Shown: positions 49,098 to 60,271 of the stretch, one piece after another
How the letters are laid out: every line of letters starts with the position of its first letter
How positions within the stretch are numbered: position 1 is the stretch's first letter
Origin: Auanema rhodensis
Lineage: Eukaryota > Nematoda > Chromadorea > Rhabditida > Rhabditidae
NCBI GenBank assembly: GCA_964057225.1
Contig: OZ059897.1
Span: 2,294,001 to 2,358,000 of the forward strand
Direction: 5' to 3'
Length of the DNA: 64,000 nucleotides
The notes under the pieces: generated by a model
Database searches by the model: none
What the model was told of the DNA's origin: nothing
What the model saw: the letters and a program-made list of their open reading frames with translations, nothing else
Translations under genes and position numbers: made by a program

Positions 49098-51401
49098 ATG
49101 TCATTTGTGAATGAATTGCTCGATATGAACTTCGAGAGCGCATTTGAAGAGGTAATGTTGAATTCATTCATCTCTGAAATATTATCGGCTATTGAGCCGT
49201 TGAATGATTGTTTACGTAAAGATTTTACGGAAAAAATCAGGAATTCTGCTGAGAAAAGGAGAGCAGAGCAGAAAGTTGCTAATTTGATAAACTCAATAAA
49301 GCAAAATTTAGCTAGTGAATTGCGAAAAGGGCAAAATTGGAGATTTATCCAGTCCATTATTACAGCGATGAACAAGAGTGGGCTCAAAAAGCCTTCAGAG
49401 TTGGGTAATACTCTGAAGTTAGCTGATAAACGAGCGGAAACAACTAAATTCATTTGTGAGATTTTCCAACTCAATGAAATTGAGATAGTGGACGAGATGA
49501 GGGCCATTAATAGTACTATGAAAGATTTATGCGATTTTTTCAAATGTGATAAAAAATCTTTGAAGCATGAAATATTTAATAGTTTTAATTTGCAGAGATC
49601 AGCAACTATCGAGAGCCAAGCGCAATTAGCTATGGCGGATATGATGATTGATGACAAAGCAGCAGGTAAAATAGAAGAGGAAAATTCTGAAATTGAATAT
49701 ATTTTACAGTTGCATCGACAGAAGGAGTTAAGAACAACTCAGAAATGGTTGACGGATGTTCAACAGGAGAAAAAAGAGGGATTAGACTCCAAGGGTGAGT
49801 CATCTTTGCCTTTTAATGGACTCAGCGCGCAGAACGAAGCGTTTTTGGACATAATGCGAGCGCAATTGCTGCCTGATGTTCCAAGTTTTTCGAGTGGGTC
49901 GTTCGAGAAATGGAACCATTTTGTAGAAGGGTTTCACCTGAAATACCCAAAAAGCACGTTGTCGGCAAGCGGCCGCAGAACGCTGTTTGTAGAAAAATTA
50001 AGAGGAGAGGCGAGAGATAGGTATGATGAGTTGCCTGAAATAATCAGAAACAGTTCGCTCGACAAAATAATAGAGGAACTGAGTAAGCAACATAAGTATT
50101 CTAAGAGAGCAAGTAGGTTAGATGCCATAGCTGCTCTTAAATCTTTGAAGTTTGACAACAATAGCAATCTAATAAGCTTTTGTAAGAAACTAGAAGAAAC
50201 TTCTAGGAAGGCTTACCCCGGATTGTCTATGTCAAAGTTATCGTTCACAAGAGCTCAAGTCTTGTATGAGGTACTCAGAGAATGTACTTGTGCATTACAA
50301 GTACTTGAGACAATAGAGACTAGTGAAGAAGGGGAGGTGTATGAGAAGGTGAAAGAGGTCGCTTTACGTTGTGAAAGAAATAAGCGCATTCACTACAATC
50401 AGCATAGAAAGGACAGAATACCTGAAGTAAACCTGCCCAGGCTGAGATTTTTGAAGCAGAATAATACTGCTAGTGGTCAACACATGACCAATCGTGGCAG
50501 TTACGTAACTGAAAAGGTTCGTAATTTTCCACAGAGAAAAGAAGTTATTTGTTACATATGTAACAAAAGTGGTCATATAGCAACACATTGTGCTGAAAGA
50601 AAACGACCATCAGACAATTCTAAAAGAATTGAACAAGAACAGAACAATATGGGTTCTGTTATGAATAAGCAAGCTGTTGCATGGAACAAAACTATCAAAA
50701 CATGCAACAATAGCTATGATGCAAAATTGATTGGTGAGCAGAGTTTACTACCTATGTTAATCTGCAGCATGAAAAATAAAAAAGTTCTTATTGACACGGG
50801 ATCGCAAATATCAGTGATGTCGTCACAAGCTCTAGTTAATTTGATGAATGAAGGGGTTGACTTAGATAGAAGTGTAACTCAACTTCCTTGGAATGGAGAT
50901 AAGTTCATAGCGAATGCCTCGGGTACGCGAATGAATTTTGTTGGAGCAATAAGCTGTGAAGTTTATTGCTCAGAAAGTAAAAAAACTGCACAAGTATGTT
51001 TTTTGGTGAGAAAAAGTAGAGATGATTCTATACTCATTGGTACGAATGCCCTGAAAGATTTGGGCATATCTTTGAAGTTTTATAGAAAAGAGGCCATAGC
51101 CTTACAGAGAGTTTATATACCTGCGAATAAAAGTAGAACGTTACAAATCTCATGTGACGAGCAGAAAGATAGTTTACTGGTATCCCATAGGAGTGATATA
51201 CCCACGGGAATATGTAAAGTGGACACCAATAGTTCCACTACAGTGATTGTGGCTAACATGACATGCCAGCCAACCACGATAAAGAAAGGAGAGATTGTCG
51301 GTAAATGGGAGTCCGAGAATTGGACTGAAAAGCTGACTGCACTGAATGAGATGCACAAAACCCATAAGCCTCAACAACAGTTTAAAAAAACAGCACCATA
51401 A
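49098..51401 (+). CDS. Gag-protease polyprotein of a non-autonomous LTR element (767 aa)
   Basis: Complete ORF from ATG at 49,098 (context ggtgaaATG) to TAA. The frame is open back to a TTG at 49,086, but ATG is the credible eukaryotic start. About residues 1-255 are charged and helix-rich with no motif I recognise. About 259-440 is a Gag capsid-like region (starts PDVPSF; contains RKAYP; ends in a basic stretch). A CCHC zinc knuckle C-X2-C-X4-H-X4-C has C485, C488, H493 and C498, for RNA binding. About 555-650 is a retropepsin-like domain with catalytic D566-T567-G568 in the context LIDTGSQIS, for polyprotein cleavage; it would act as a homodimer. The ORF stops after the protease and is followed directly by the 3' region, so RT, RNase H and integrase are absent. 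That is about 3 kb short of an autonomous Ty3-type element. Gag may assemble particles in the cytoplasm but would need pol in trans. Lineage (Ty3-like versus Bel/Pao) cannot be settled without RT. Confidence 0.85.
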   Translation: MSFVNELLDMNFESAFEEVMLNSFISEILSAIEPLNDCLRKDFTEKIRNSAEKRRAEQKVANLINSIKQNLASELRKGQNWRFIQSIITAMNKSGLKKPSELGNTLKLADKRAETTKFICEIFQLNEIEIVDEMRAINSTMKDLCDFFKCDKKSLKHEIFNSFNLQRSATIESQAQLAMADMMIDDKAAGKIEEENSEIEYILQLHRQKELRTTQKWLTDVQQEKKEGLDSKGESSLPFNGLSAQNEAFLDIMRAQLLPDVPSFSSGSFEKWNHFVEGFHLKYPKSTLSASGRRTLFVEKLRGEARDRYDELPEIIRNSSLDKIIEELSKQHKYSKRASRLDAIAALKSLKFDNNSNLISFCKKLEETSRKAYPGLSMSKLSFTRAQVLYEVLRECTCALQVLETIETSEEGEVYEKVKEVALRCERNKRIHYNQHRKDRIPEVNLPRLRFLKQNNTASGQHMTNRGSYVTEKVRNFPQRKEVICYICNKSGHIATHCAERKRPSDNSKRIEQEQNNMGSVMNKQAVAWNKTIKTCNNSYDAKLIGEQSLLPMLICSMKNKKVLIDTGSQISVMSSQALVNLMNEGVDLDRSVTQLPWNGDKFIANASGTRMNFVGAISCEVYCSESKKTAQVCFLVRKSRDDSILIGTNALKDLGISLKFYRKEAIALQRVYIPANKSRTLQISCDEQKDSLLVSHRSDIPTGICKVDTNSSTTVIVANMTCQPTTIKKGEIVGKWESENWTEKLTALNEMHKTHKPQQQFKKTAP

Positions 51402-51546
51402 CTAATTTCTTGTTGAAATTTAAATTTTCTCATGTATGTTGTAAATGTTAATTTTTATTGTTGTTTTTAATGAAACTGTTAAACTATTGAATAAATAGTA
51501 ATAAGAAGAATTTTTTCTCGGGACGAGAAATTTGAGAGGCCGGGGA
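51402..51546 (+). other. 3' untranslated region of the complete unit, with polypurine tract
   Basis: Same 145-bp stretch as 48,145-48,289. It includes the tttctcg/cgagaaa stem and the gagaggccgggga tract at 51,534-51,546 immediately before the truncated LTR. Confidence 0.75.
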
Positions 51547-51926
51547 TGTCAAGAATATGGCTATAGATACTAAAATGAATAGTATAAATGAAGATAAATA
51601 TATAATATAATTTATATAAAATATTAAGATAACAATTATTCATCAAAAAATTAAATAAAATGAATAATTTGAATAAAATGACCCATTGATAAAACAATCC
51701 ATAGTAATCGCGCTCCATTTAGAGATTGTTGGTAAACAGTGAACTGTTGATAATCAACTACCGTAATCTGATTAAAACAATATTTAGTTGTTTTTTGTCC
51801 TAAAATTATTGTGATAAGGAATTTTTTTATATTTTTTTCAGTTTGGAATTTTCTCTTGAATTTTTTTGTATTTTTTTTTGTTTTTTTAAATAAATCTTTT
51901 TCTTTTTATTTTTCGTTCTTTGATTT
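51547..51926 (+). repeat. Truncated 3' LTR (first 380 of 572 bp)
   Basis: Starts tgtcaagaata and follows the complete LTR base for base to ctttgattt, then continues into the satellite T-tract. The polyadenylation signal and 3' inverted end are lost. This unit therefore lacks a usable 3' LTR, cannot complete a normal retrotransposition cycle from this locus, and its transcripts would run into the satellite. Confidence 0.85.
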
Positions 51927-51933
51927 TTTTTCG
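51918..51933. other. Right junction with microhomology
   Basis: LTR sequence ctttgattt meets satellite tgattttttcg. The shared tgattt makes the exact breakpoint ambiguous. The joint carries eight T's, where the uninterrupted satellite has six. This is consistent with microhomology-mediated joining. Confidence 0.7.
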
Positions 51934-54924
51934 TTGAAAAACATTGTCCATCGTATTTTTCTTGAAAAAAGGAATCTAAAAACATCTACTTTTTGTGAAA
52001 TTATTTAGAAATTTTTCGGGAAAATTTTTGTCAAAATGTTTTTGGAAGCAATGTTGAGTGTACATGGGAACTCAACATACACTAATGCATTATTTTTCAA
52101 ACGATCATAACTAATTTTTGTATAGAGCGTTTCTCAATGTGGTATAGTGCATTCGATGCGGATTTTTAAGCTGCGTTGATCTGTGTTATCAGATTTGAGT
52201 TAACTTAAAAATTCACCGAGATATCAACTGATATATGTTCACACTCATATCCTCGATTATCACCCTGAAGAATTGATTTTTTCGTTGAAAAACATTATCC
52301 ATCGTATTTTTCTTGAAAAAAGGAATCTAAAAACATCTACTTTTTGTGAAATTATTTAGAAATTTTTCGGGAAAATTTTTGTCAAAATGTTTTTGGAAGC
52401 AATGTTGAGTGTACATGGGAACTCAACATACACTAATGCATTATTTTTCAAACGATCATAACTAATTTTTGTATAGAGCGTTTCTCAATGTAGTATAGTG
52501 CATTCGATGCGGATTTTTAAGCTGCGTTGATCTGTGTTATCAGATTTGAGTTAACTTAAAAATGCACCGAGATATCAACTGATATATGTTCACACTTATA
52601 TCCTCGATTTTCACCCTGAAGAAATGATTTTTTCGTTGAAAAACATTGTCCATCGTATTCGTCTTGAAAAAAGGAATCTAAAAACATCTACTTTTTGTGA
52701 AATTATTTAGAAATTACTCGGGAAAATTTTTGTCAAAATGTTTTTGGAAGCAATGTTGAGTGTACATGGGAACTCAACATACACTAATGCATTATTTTTC
52801 AAACGATCATAACTAATTTTTGTATAGAGCGTTTCTCAATGTAGTATAGTGCATTCGATGCGGATTTTTAAGCTGCGTTGATCTGTGTTATCAGATTTGA
52901 GTTAACTTAAAAATGCACCGAGATATCAACTGATATATGTTCACACTCATATCCTCGATTATCACCCTGAAGAATTGATTTTTTCGTTGAAAAACTATGT
53001 CCATCGTATTTTTCTTGAAAAAAGGAATCTAAAAACATCTACTTTTTGTGAAATTATTTAGAAATTTTTCGGGAAAATTTTTGTCAAAATGTTTTTGGAA
53101 GCAATGTTGAGTGTACATGGGAACTCAACATACACTAATGCATTATTTTTCAAACGATCATAACTAATTTTTGTATAGAGCGTTTCTCAATGTGGTATAG
53201 TGCATTCGATGCGGATTTTTAAGCTGCGTTGATCTGTGTTATCAGATTTGAGTTAACTTAAAAATGCACCGAGATATCAACTGATATATGTTCACACTTA
53301 TATCCTCGATTTTCACCCTGAAGAGATGATTTTTTCGTTGAATAACATTGTCCATCGTCTTCGTCTTGAAAAAAGGAATCTGAAAACATCTACTTTTTGT
53401 GAAATTATTTAGAAATTTTTCGGGAAAATTTTTGTCAAAATGTTTTTGGAAGCAATGTTGAGTGTACATGGGAACTCAACATACACTAATGCATTATTTT
53501 TCAAACAATCATAACTAATTTTTGTATAGAGCGTTTCTCAATGTAGTATAGTGCATTCGATGCGGATTTTTAAGCTGCGTTGATCTGTGTTATCAGATTT
53601 GAGTTAACTTAAAAATGCACCGAGATATCAACTGATATATGTTCACACTCATATCCTCGATTATCACCCTGAAGAATTGATTTTTTCGTTGAAAAACTAT
53701 GTCCATCGTATTTTTCTTGAAAAAAGGAATCTAAAAACATCTACTTTTTGTGAAATTATTTAGAAATTTTTCGGGAAAATTTTTGTCAAAATGTTTTTGG
53801 AAGCAATGTTGAGTGTACATGGGAACTCAACATACACTAATGCATTATTTTTCAAACGATCATAACTAATTCTTGTATAGAGCGTTTCTCAATGTAGTAT
53901 AGTGCATTCGATGCGGATTTTTAAGCTACGTTGATCTGTGTTATCAGATTTGAGTTAGCTTAAAAATGCACCGAGATATCAACTGATATATGTTCACACT
54001 TATATCCTCGATTTTCACCCTGAAGAAATGATTTTTTCGTTGAATAACATTGTCCATCTTCTTCGTCTTGAAAAAAGGAATCTAAAAACATCTACTTTTT
54101 GTGAAATTATTCAGAAATTTTTCGGGAATATTTTTGTCAAAATGTTTTTGGAAGAAATGTTGAGTGTACATGGGAACTCAACATACACTAATGCATTATT
54201 TTTCAAACGATCATAACTTATTTTTGTATAGAGCGTTTCTCAATGTAGTGTAGTGCATTCGATGCGGATTTTTAAGCTGCGTTGATCTGTGTTATCAGAT
54301 TTGAGTTAACTTAAAAATGCACCGAGATATCAACTGATATAGGTTCACACATATATCCTCGATTTTCACCCTGAAGAAATGATTTTTCCGTTGAAAAACA
54401 TTGTCCATCGTCTTCGTCTTGAAAAAAGGAATCTAAAAACATCTACTTTTTGTGAAATTATTCAGAAATTTTTCGGGAAAATTTTTGTCAAAATGTTTTT
54501 GGAAGAAATGTTGAGTGTACATGGGAACTCAACATACACTAATGCATTATTTTTCAAACGATCATAACTAATTTTTGTATAGAGCGTTTTTTAATGTAGT
54601 ATAATGCATTCGATGCGGATTTTTAAGCTGCGTTGATCTGTGTTATCAGATTTGAGTTAGCTTAGAAATGCACCGAGATATCAACTGATATATGTTCACA
54701 CTCATATCCTCGATTATCACCCTGAAGAATTGATTTTTTCGTTGAAAAACATTGTCCATCGTATTTTTCTTGAAAAAAGGAATCTAAAAACATCTACTTT
54801 TTGTGAAATTATTTAGAAATTTTTCGGGAAAATTTTTGTCAAAATGTTTTTGGAAGCAATGTTGAGTGTACATGGGAACTCAACATACACTAATGCATTA
54901 TTTTTCAAACGATCATAACTAATT

Positions 54925-57900
54925 CTTGTATAGAGCGTTTCTCAATGTAGTATAGTGCATTCGATGCGGATTTTTAAGCTGCGTTGATCTGTGTTATCAG
55001 ATTTGAGTTAGCTTAAAAATGCACCGAGATATCAACTGATATATGTTCACACTTATATCCTCGATTTTCACCCTGAAGAGATGATTTTTTCGTTGAATAA
55101 CATTGTCCATCGTCTTCGTCTTGAGAAAAGGAATCTAAAAACATCTACTTTTTGTGAAATTATTTAGAAATTTTTCGGGAAAATTTTTGTCAAAATGTTT
55201 TTGGAAGCAATGTTGAGTGTACATGGGAACTCAACATACACTAATGCATTATTTTTCAAACGATCATAACTAATTTTTGTATAGAGCGTTTCTCAATGTG
55301 GTATAGTGCATTCGATGCGGATTTTTAAGCTGCGTTGATCTGTGTTATCAGATTTGAGTTAACTTAAAAATGCACCGAGATATCAACTGATATATGTTCA
55401 CACTTATATCCTCGATTTTCACCCTGAAGAGATGATTTTTTCGTTGAATAACATTGTCCATCGTCTTCGTCTTGAAAAAAGGAATCTAAAAACATCTACT
55501 TTTGTGAAATTATTTAGAAATTTTTCGGGAAAATTTTTGTCAAAATGTTTTTGGAAGCAATGTTGAGTGTACATGGGAACTCAACATACACTAATGCATT
55601 ATTTTTTAAACGATCATAACTAATTTTTGTATAGAGCGTTTCTCAATGTAGTATAGTGCATTCGATGCGGATTTTTAAGCTGCTTTGATCTGTGTTATCA
55701 GATTTGAGTTAACTTAAAAATGCACCGAGATATCAACTGATATAGGTTCACACTTATATCCTCGATTTTCACCCTGAAGAAATGATTTTTTCGTTGAAAA
55801 ACATTGTCCATCGTATTTGTCTTGAAAAAAGGAATCTAAAAACATCTACTTTTTGTGAAATTATTTAGAAATTTTTCGGGAAAATTTTTGTCAAAATGTT
55901 TTTGGAAGCAATGTTGAGTGTACATGGGAACTCAACATACACTAATGCATTATTTTTCAAACGATCATAACTAATTTTTGTATAGAGCGTTTCTCATTGT
56001 AGTATAGTGCATTCGATGCGGATTTTTAAGCTGCGTTGATCTGTGTTATCAGATTTGAGTTAACTTAAAAATGCACCGAGATATCAACTGATATAGGTTC
56101 ACACATATATCCTCGATTTTCACCCTGAAGAAATGATTTTTTCGTTGAAAAACATTGTCCATCGTCTTCGTCTTAAAAAAAGGAATCTAAAAACATCTAC
56201 TTTTTGTGAAATTATTCAGAAATTTTTCGGGAAAATTTTTGTCAAAATGTTTTTGGAAGCAATGTTGAGTGTACATGGGAACTCAACATACACTAATGCA
56301 TTATTTTTCAAACGATCATAACTAATTTTTGTATAGAGCGTTTTTTAATGTAGTATAATGCATTCGATGCGGATTTTTAAGCTGCGTCGATCTGTGTTAT
56401 CAGATTTGAGTTAACTTAAAAATGCACCGAGATATCAACTGATATATGTTCACACTCATATCCTCGATTATCACCCTGAAGAATTGATTTTTTCGTTGAA
56501 AAACTATGTCCATCGTATTTTTCTTGAAAAAAGGAATCTAAAAACATCTACTTTTTGTGAAATTATTTAGAAATTTTTCGGGAAAATTTTTGTCAAAATG
56601 TTTTTGGAAGCAATGTTGAGTGTACATGGGAACTCAACATACACTAATGCATTATTTTTCAAACGATCATAACTAATTCTTGTATAGAGCGTTTCTCAAT
56701 GTAGTATAGTGCATTCGATGCGGATTTTTAAGCTACGTTGATCTGTGTTATCAGATTTGAGTTAGCTTAAAAATGCACCGAGATATCAACTGATATATGT
56801 TCACACTTATATCCTCGATTTTCACCCTGAAGAAATGATTTTTTCGTTGAATAACATTGTCCATCTTCTTCGTCTTGAAAAAAGGAATCTAAAAACATCT
56901 ACTTTTTGTGAAATTATTTAGAAATTTTTCGGGAAAATTTTTGTCAAAATGTTTTTGGAAGCAATGTTGAGTGTACATGGGAACTCAACATACACTAATG
57001 CATTATTTTTCAAACGATCATAACTAATTTTTGTATAGAGCGTTTCTCAATGTGGTATAGTGCATTCGATGCGGATTTTTAAGCTGCGTTGATCTGTGTT
57101 ATCAGATTTGAGTTAACTTAAAAATGCACCGAGATATCAACTGATATATGTTCACACTTATATCCTCGATTTTCACCCTGAAGAGATGATTTTTTCGTTG
57201 AATAACATTGTCCATCGTCTTCGTCTTGAAAAAAGGAATCTAAAAACATCTACTTTTTGTGAAATTATTTAGAAATTTTTCGGGAAAATTTTTGTCAAAA
57301 TGTTTTTGGAAGCAATGTTGAGTGTACATGGGAACTCAACATACACTAATGCATTATTTTTCAAACGATCATAACTAATTCTTGTATAGAGCGTTTCTCA
57401 ATGTAGTATAGTGCATTCGATGCGGATTTTTAAGCTACGTTGATCTGTGTTATCAGATTTGAGTTAGCTTAAAAATGCACCGAGATATCAACTGATATAT
57501 GTTCACACTTATATCCTCGATTTTCACCCTGAAGAAATGATTTTTTCGTTGAATAACATTGTCCATCTTCTTCGTCTTGAAAAAAGGAATCTAAAAACAT
57601 CTACTTTTTGTGAAATTATTTAGAAATTTTTCGGGAAAATTTTTGTCAAAATGTTTTTGGAAGCAATGTTGAGTGTACATGGGAACTCAACATACACTAA
57701 TGCATTATTTTTCAAACGATCATAACTAATTTTTGTATAGAGCGTTTCTCAATGTGGTATAGTGCATTCGATGCGGATTTTTAAGCTGCGTTGATCTGTG
57801 TTATCAGATTTGAGTTAACTTAAAAATGCACCGAGATATCAACTGATATATGTTCACACTTATATCCTCGATTTTCACCCTGAAGAGATGATTTTTTCGT

Positions 57901-60271
57901 TGAATAACATTGTCCATCGTCTTCGTCTTGAAAAAAGGAATCTAAAAACATCTACTTTTTGTGAAATTATTTAGAAATTTTTCGGGAAAATTTTTGTCAA
58001 AATGTTTTTGGAAGCAATGTTGAGTGTACATGGGAACTCAACATACACTAATGCATTATTTTTCAAACAATCATAACTAATTTTTGTATAGAGCGTTTCT
58101 CAATGTAGTATAGTGCATTCGATGCGGATTTTTAAGCTGCTTTGATCTGTGTTATCAGATTTGAGTTAACTTAAAAATGCACCGAGATATCAACTGATAT
58201 AGGTTCACACTTATATCCTCGATTTTCACCCTGAAGAAATGATTTTTTCGTTGAAAAACATTGTCCATCGTATTCGTCTTGAAAAAAGGAATCTAAAAAC
58301 ATCTACTTTTTGTGAAATTATTTAGAAATTGTTCGGGAAAATTTTTGTCAAAATGTTTTTGGAAGCAATGTTGAGTGTACATGGGAACTCAACATACACT
58401 AATGCATTATTTTTCAAACGATCATAACTAATTTTTGTATAGAGCGTTTCTCAATGTAGTATAGTGCATTCGATGCGGATTTTTAAGCTGCGTTGATCTG
58501 TGTTATCAGATTTGAGTTAACTTAAAAATGCACCGAGATATCAACTGATATAGGTTCACACATATATCCTCGATTTTCACCCTGAAGAAATGATTTTTCC
58601 GTTGAAAAACATTGTCCATCGTCTTCGTCTTGAAAAAAGGAATCTAAAAACATCTACTTTTTGTGAAATTATTTAGAAATTTTTCGGGAAAATTTTTGTC
58701 AAAATGGTTTTGGAAGCAATGTTGAGTGTACATGGGAACTCAACATACACTAATGCATTATTTTTCAAACGATCATAACTAATTCTTGTATAGAGCGTTT
58801 CTCAATGTAGTATAGTGCATTCGATGCGGATTTTTAAGCTGCGTTGATCTGTGTTATCAGATTTGAGTTAGCTTAAAAATGCACCGAGATATCAACTGAT
58901 ATATGTTCACACTTATATCCTCGATTTTCACCCTGAAGAGATGATTTTTTCGTTGAATAACATTGTCCATCGTCTTCGTCTTGAAAAAAGGAATCTAAAA
59001 ACATCTACTTTTTGTGAAATTATTTAGAAATTTTTCGGGAAAATTTTTGTCAAAATGTTTTTGGAAGCAATGTTGAGTGTACATGGGAACTCAACATACA
59101 CTAATGCATTATTTTTCAAACGATCATAACTAATTTTTGTATAGAGCGTTTCTCAATGTGGTATAGTGCATTCGATGCGGATTTTTAAGCTGCGTTGATC
59201 TGTGTTATCAGATTTGAGTTAACTTAAAAATGCACCGAGATATCAACTGATATATGTTCACACTTATATCCTCGATTTTCACCCTGAAGAGATGATTTTT
59301 TCGTTGAATAACATTGTCCATCGTCTTCGTCTTGAAAAAAGGAATCTAAAAACATCTACTTTTGTGAAATTATTTAGAAATTTTTCGGGAAAATTTTTGT
59401 CAAAATGTTTTTGGAAGCAATGTTGAGTGTACATGGGAACTCAACATACACTAATGCATTATTTTTTAAACGATCATAACTAATTTTTGTATAGAGCGTT
59501 TCTCAATGTAGTATAGTGCATTCGATGCGGATTTTTAAGCTGCTTTGATCTGTGTTATCAGATTTGAGTTAACTTAAAAATGCACCGAGATATCAACTGA
59601 TATAGGTTCACACTTATATCCTCGATTTTCACCCTGAAGAAATGATTTTTTCGTTGAAAAACATTGTCCATCGTATTTGTCTTGAAAAAAGGAATCTAAA
59701 AACATCTACTTTTTGTGAAATTATTTAGAAATTTTTCGGGAAAATTTTTGTCAAAATGTTTTTGGAAGCAATGTTGAGTGTACATGGGAACTCAACATAC
59801 ACTAATGCATTATTTTTCAAACGATCATAACTAATTTTTGTATAGAGCGTTTCTCATTGTAGTATAGTGCATTCGATGCGGATTTTTAAGCTGCGTTGAT
59901 CTGTGTTATCAGATTTGAGTTAACTTAAAAATGCACCGAGATATCAACTGATATAGGTTCACACATATATCCTCGATTTTCACCCTGAAGAAATGATTTT
60001 TTCGTTGAAAAACATTGTCCATCGTCTTCGTCTTAAAAAAAGGAATCTAAAAACATCTACTTTTTGTGAAATTATTCAGAAATTTTTCGGGAAAATTTTT
60101 GTCAAAATGTTTTTGGAAGCAATGTTGAGTGTACATGGGAACTCAACATACACTAATGCATTATTTTTCAAACGATCATAACTAATTTTTGTATAGAGCG
60201 TTTTTTAATGTAGTATAATGCATTCGATGCGGATTTTTAAGCTGCGTCGATCTGTGTTATCAGATTTGAGT
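54925..60271. repeat. 11-mer HOR, offset 3,860 bp
   Basis: About 54,925-56,411 recurs at about 58,785-60,271. Private markers match: ctacttttgtg with one T missing (near 55,497/59,357), cattattttttaaacg (near 55,600/59,460), gctgctttgatc (near 55,680/59,540), cgtatttgtcttg, cttaaaaaaaggaatc (near 56,170/60,030). Just before the block the relation changes to a 12-mer offset (gatttttccg at 54,388/58,599, 4,211 bp), marking an exchange point. Confidence 0.8.
56675..58078. repeat. Dimeric HOR, 702 bp x 2
   Basis: aattcttgtatagagcg at 56,675 and 57,377 starts two successive dimers. Each consists of an agctacgttg/catcttcttcg monomer followed by a tcaatgtggtatag/gagatgatttttt monomer. The two dimers look virtually identical. 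Confidence 0.8.

Larger units (their letters stand above)
46870..51926 (+). mobile_element. Inserted 1.55-unit fragment of a Gag-only LTR retroelement
   Basis: About 5.06 kb of non-satellite sequence splits one satellite monomer at its T-tract. The order is: truncated gag-protease, 3' region, complete LTR, leader, complete gag-protease, 3' region, truncated LTR. The segments 46,882-48,669 and 50,139-51,926 (1,788 bp) appear identical and lie 3,257 bp apart. That distance equals one LTR (572) plus one internal region (2,685). No reverse transcriptase, RNase H, integrase or envelope coding is present in any frame. The outer ends lie inside gag and inside an LTR, and there is no LTR-bounded target duplication, so integrase did not make this insertion. 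Likely sources are a one-LTR circle copied more than once round, or a fragment of a head-to-tail array. Confidence 0.85.
50139..51926 (+). repeat. Direct repeat A' (1,788 bp), downstream copy
   Basis: Exact counterpart of 46,882-48,669. It covers the last 420 codons of gag-protease, the 3' region, the PPT and the first 380 bp of the LTR. Residue-by-residue the coding part is identical, and the non-coding part shows no difference on reading. Confidence 0.9.

Noticed and set aside
48797-49657. 286-codon minus-strand ORF opposite the start of gag
   Set aside because: It overlaps the LTR end, the leader and the gag N-terminus antisense, has low-complexity hydrophobic composition and no recognisable domain. 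It is the shadow of the gag frame.
49790-49800. Strong splice-donor-like ggtgagt inside gag
   Set aside because: No matching acceptor or downstream ORF that splicing would serve is visible in the unit. Probably chance.
51811-52008. 65-codon ORF spanning the LTR and satellite at the right junction
   Set aside because: Created by chance across the junction; T-rich and phenylalanine-rich, with no coding evidence.
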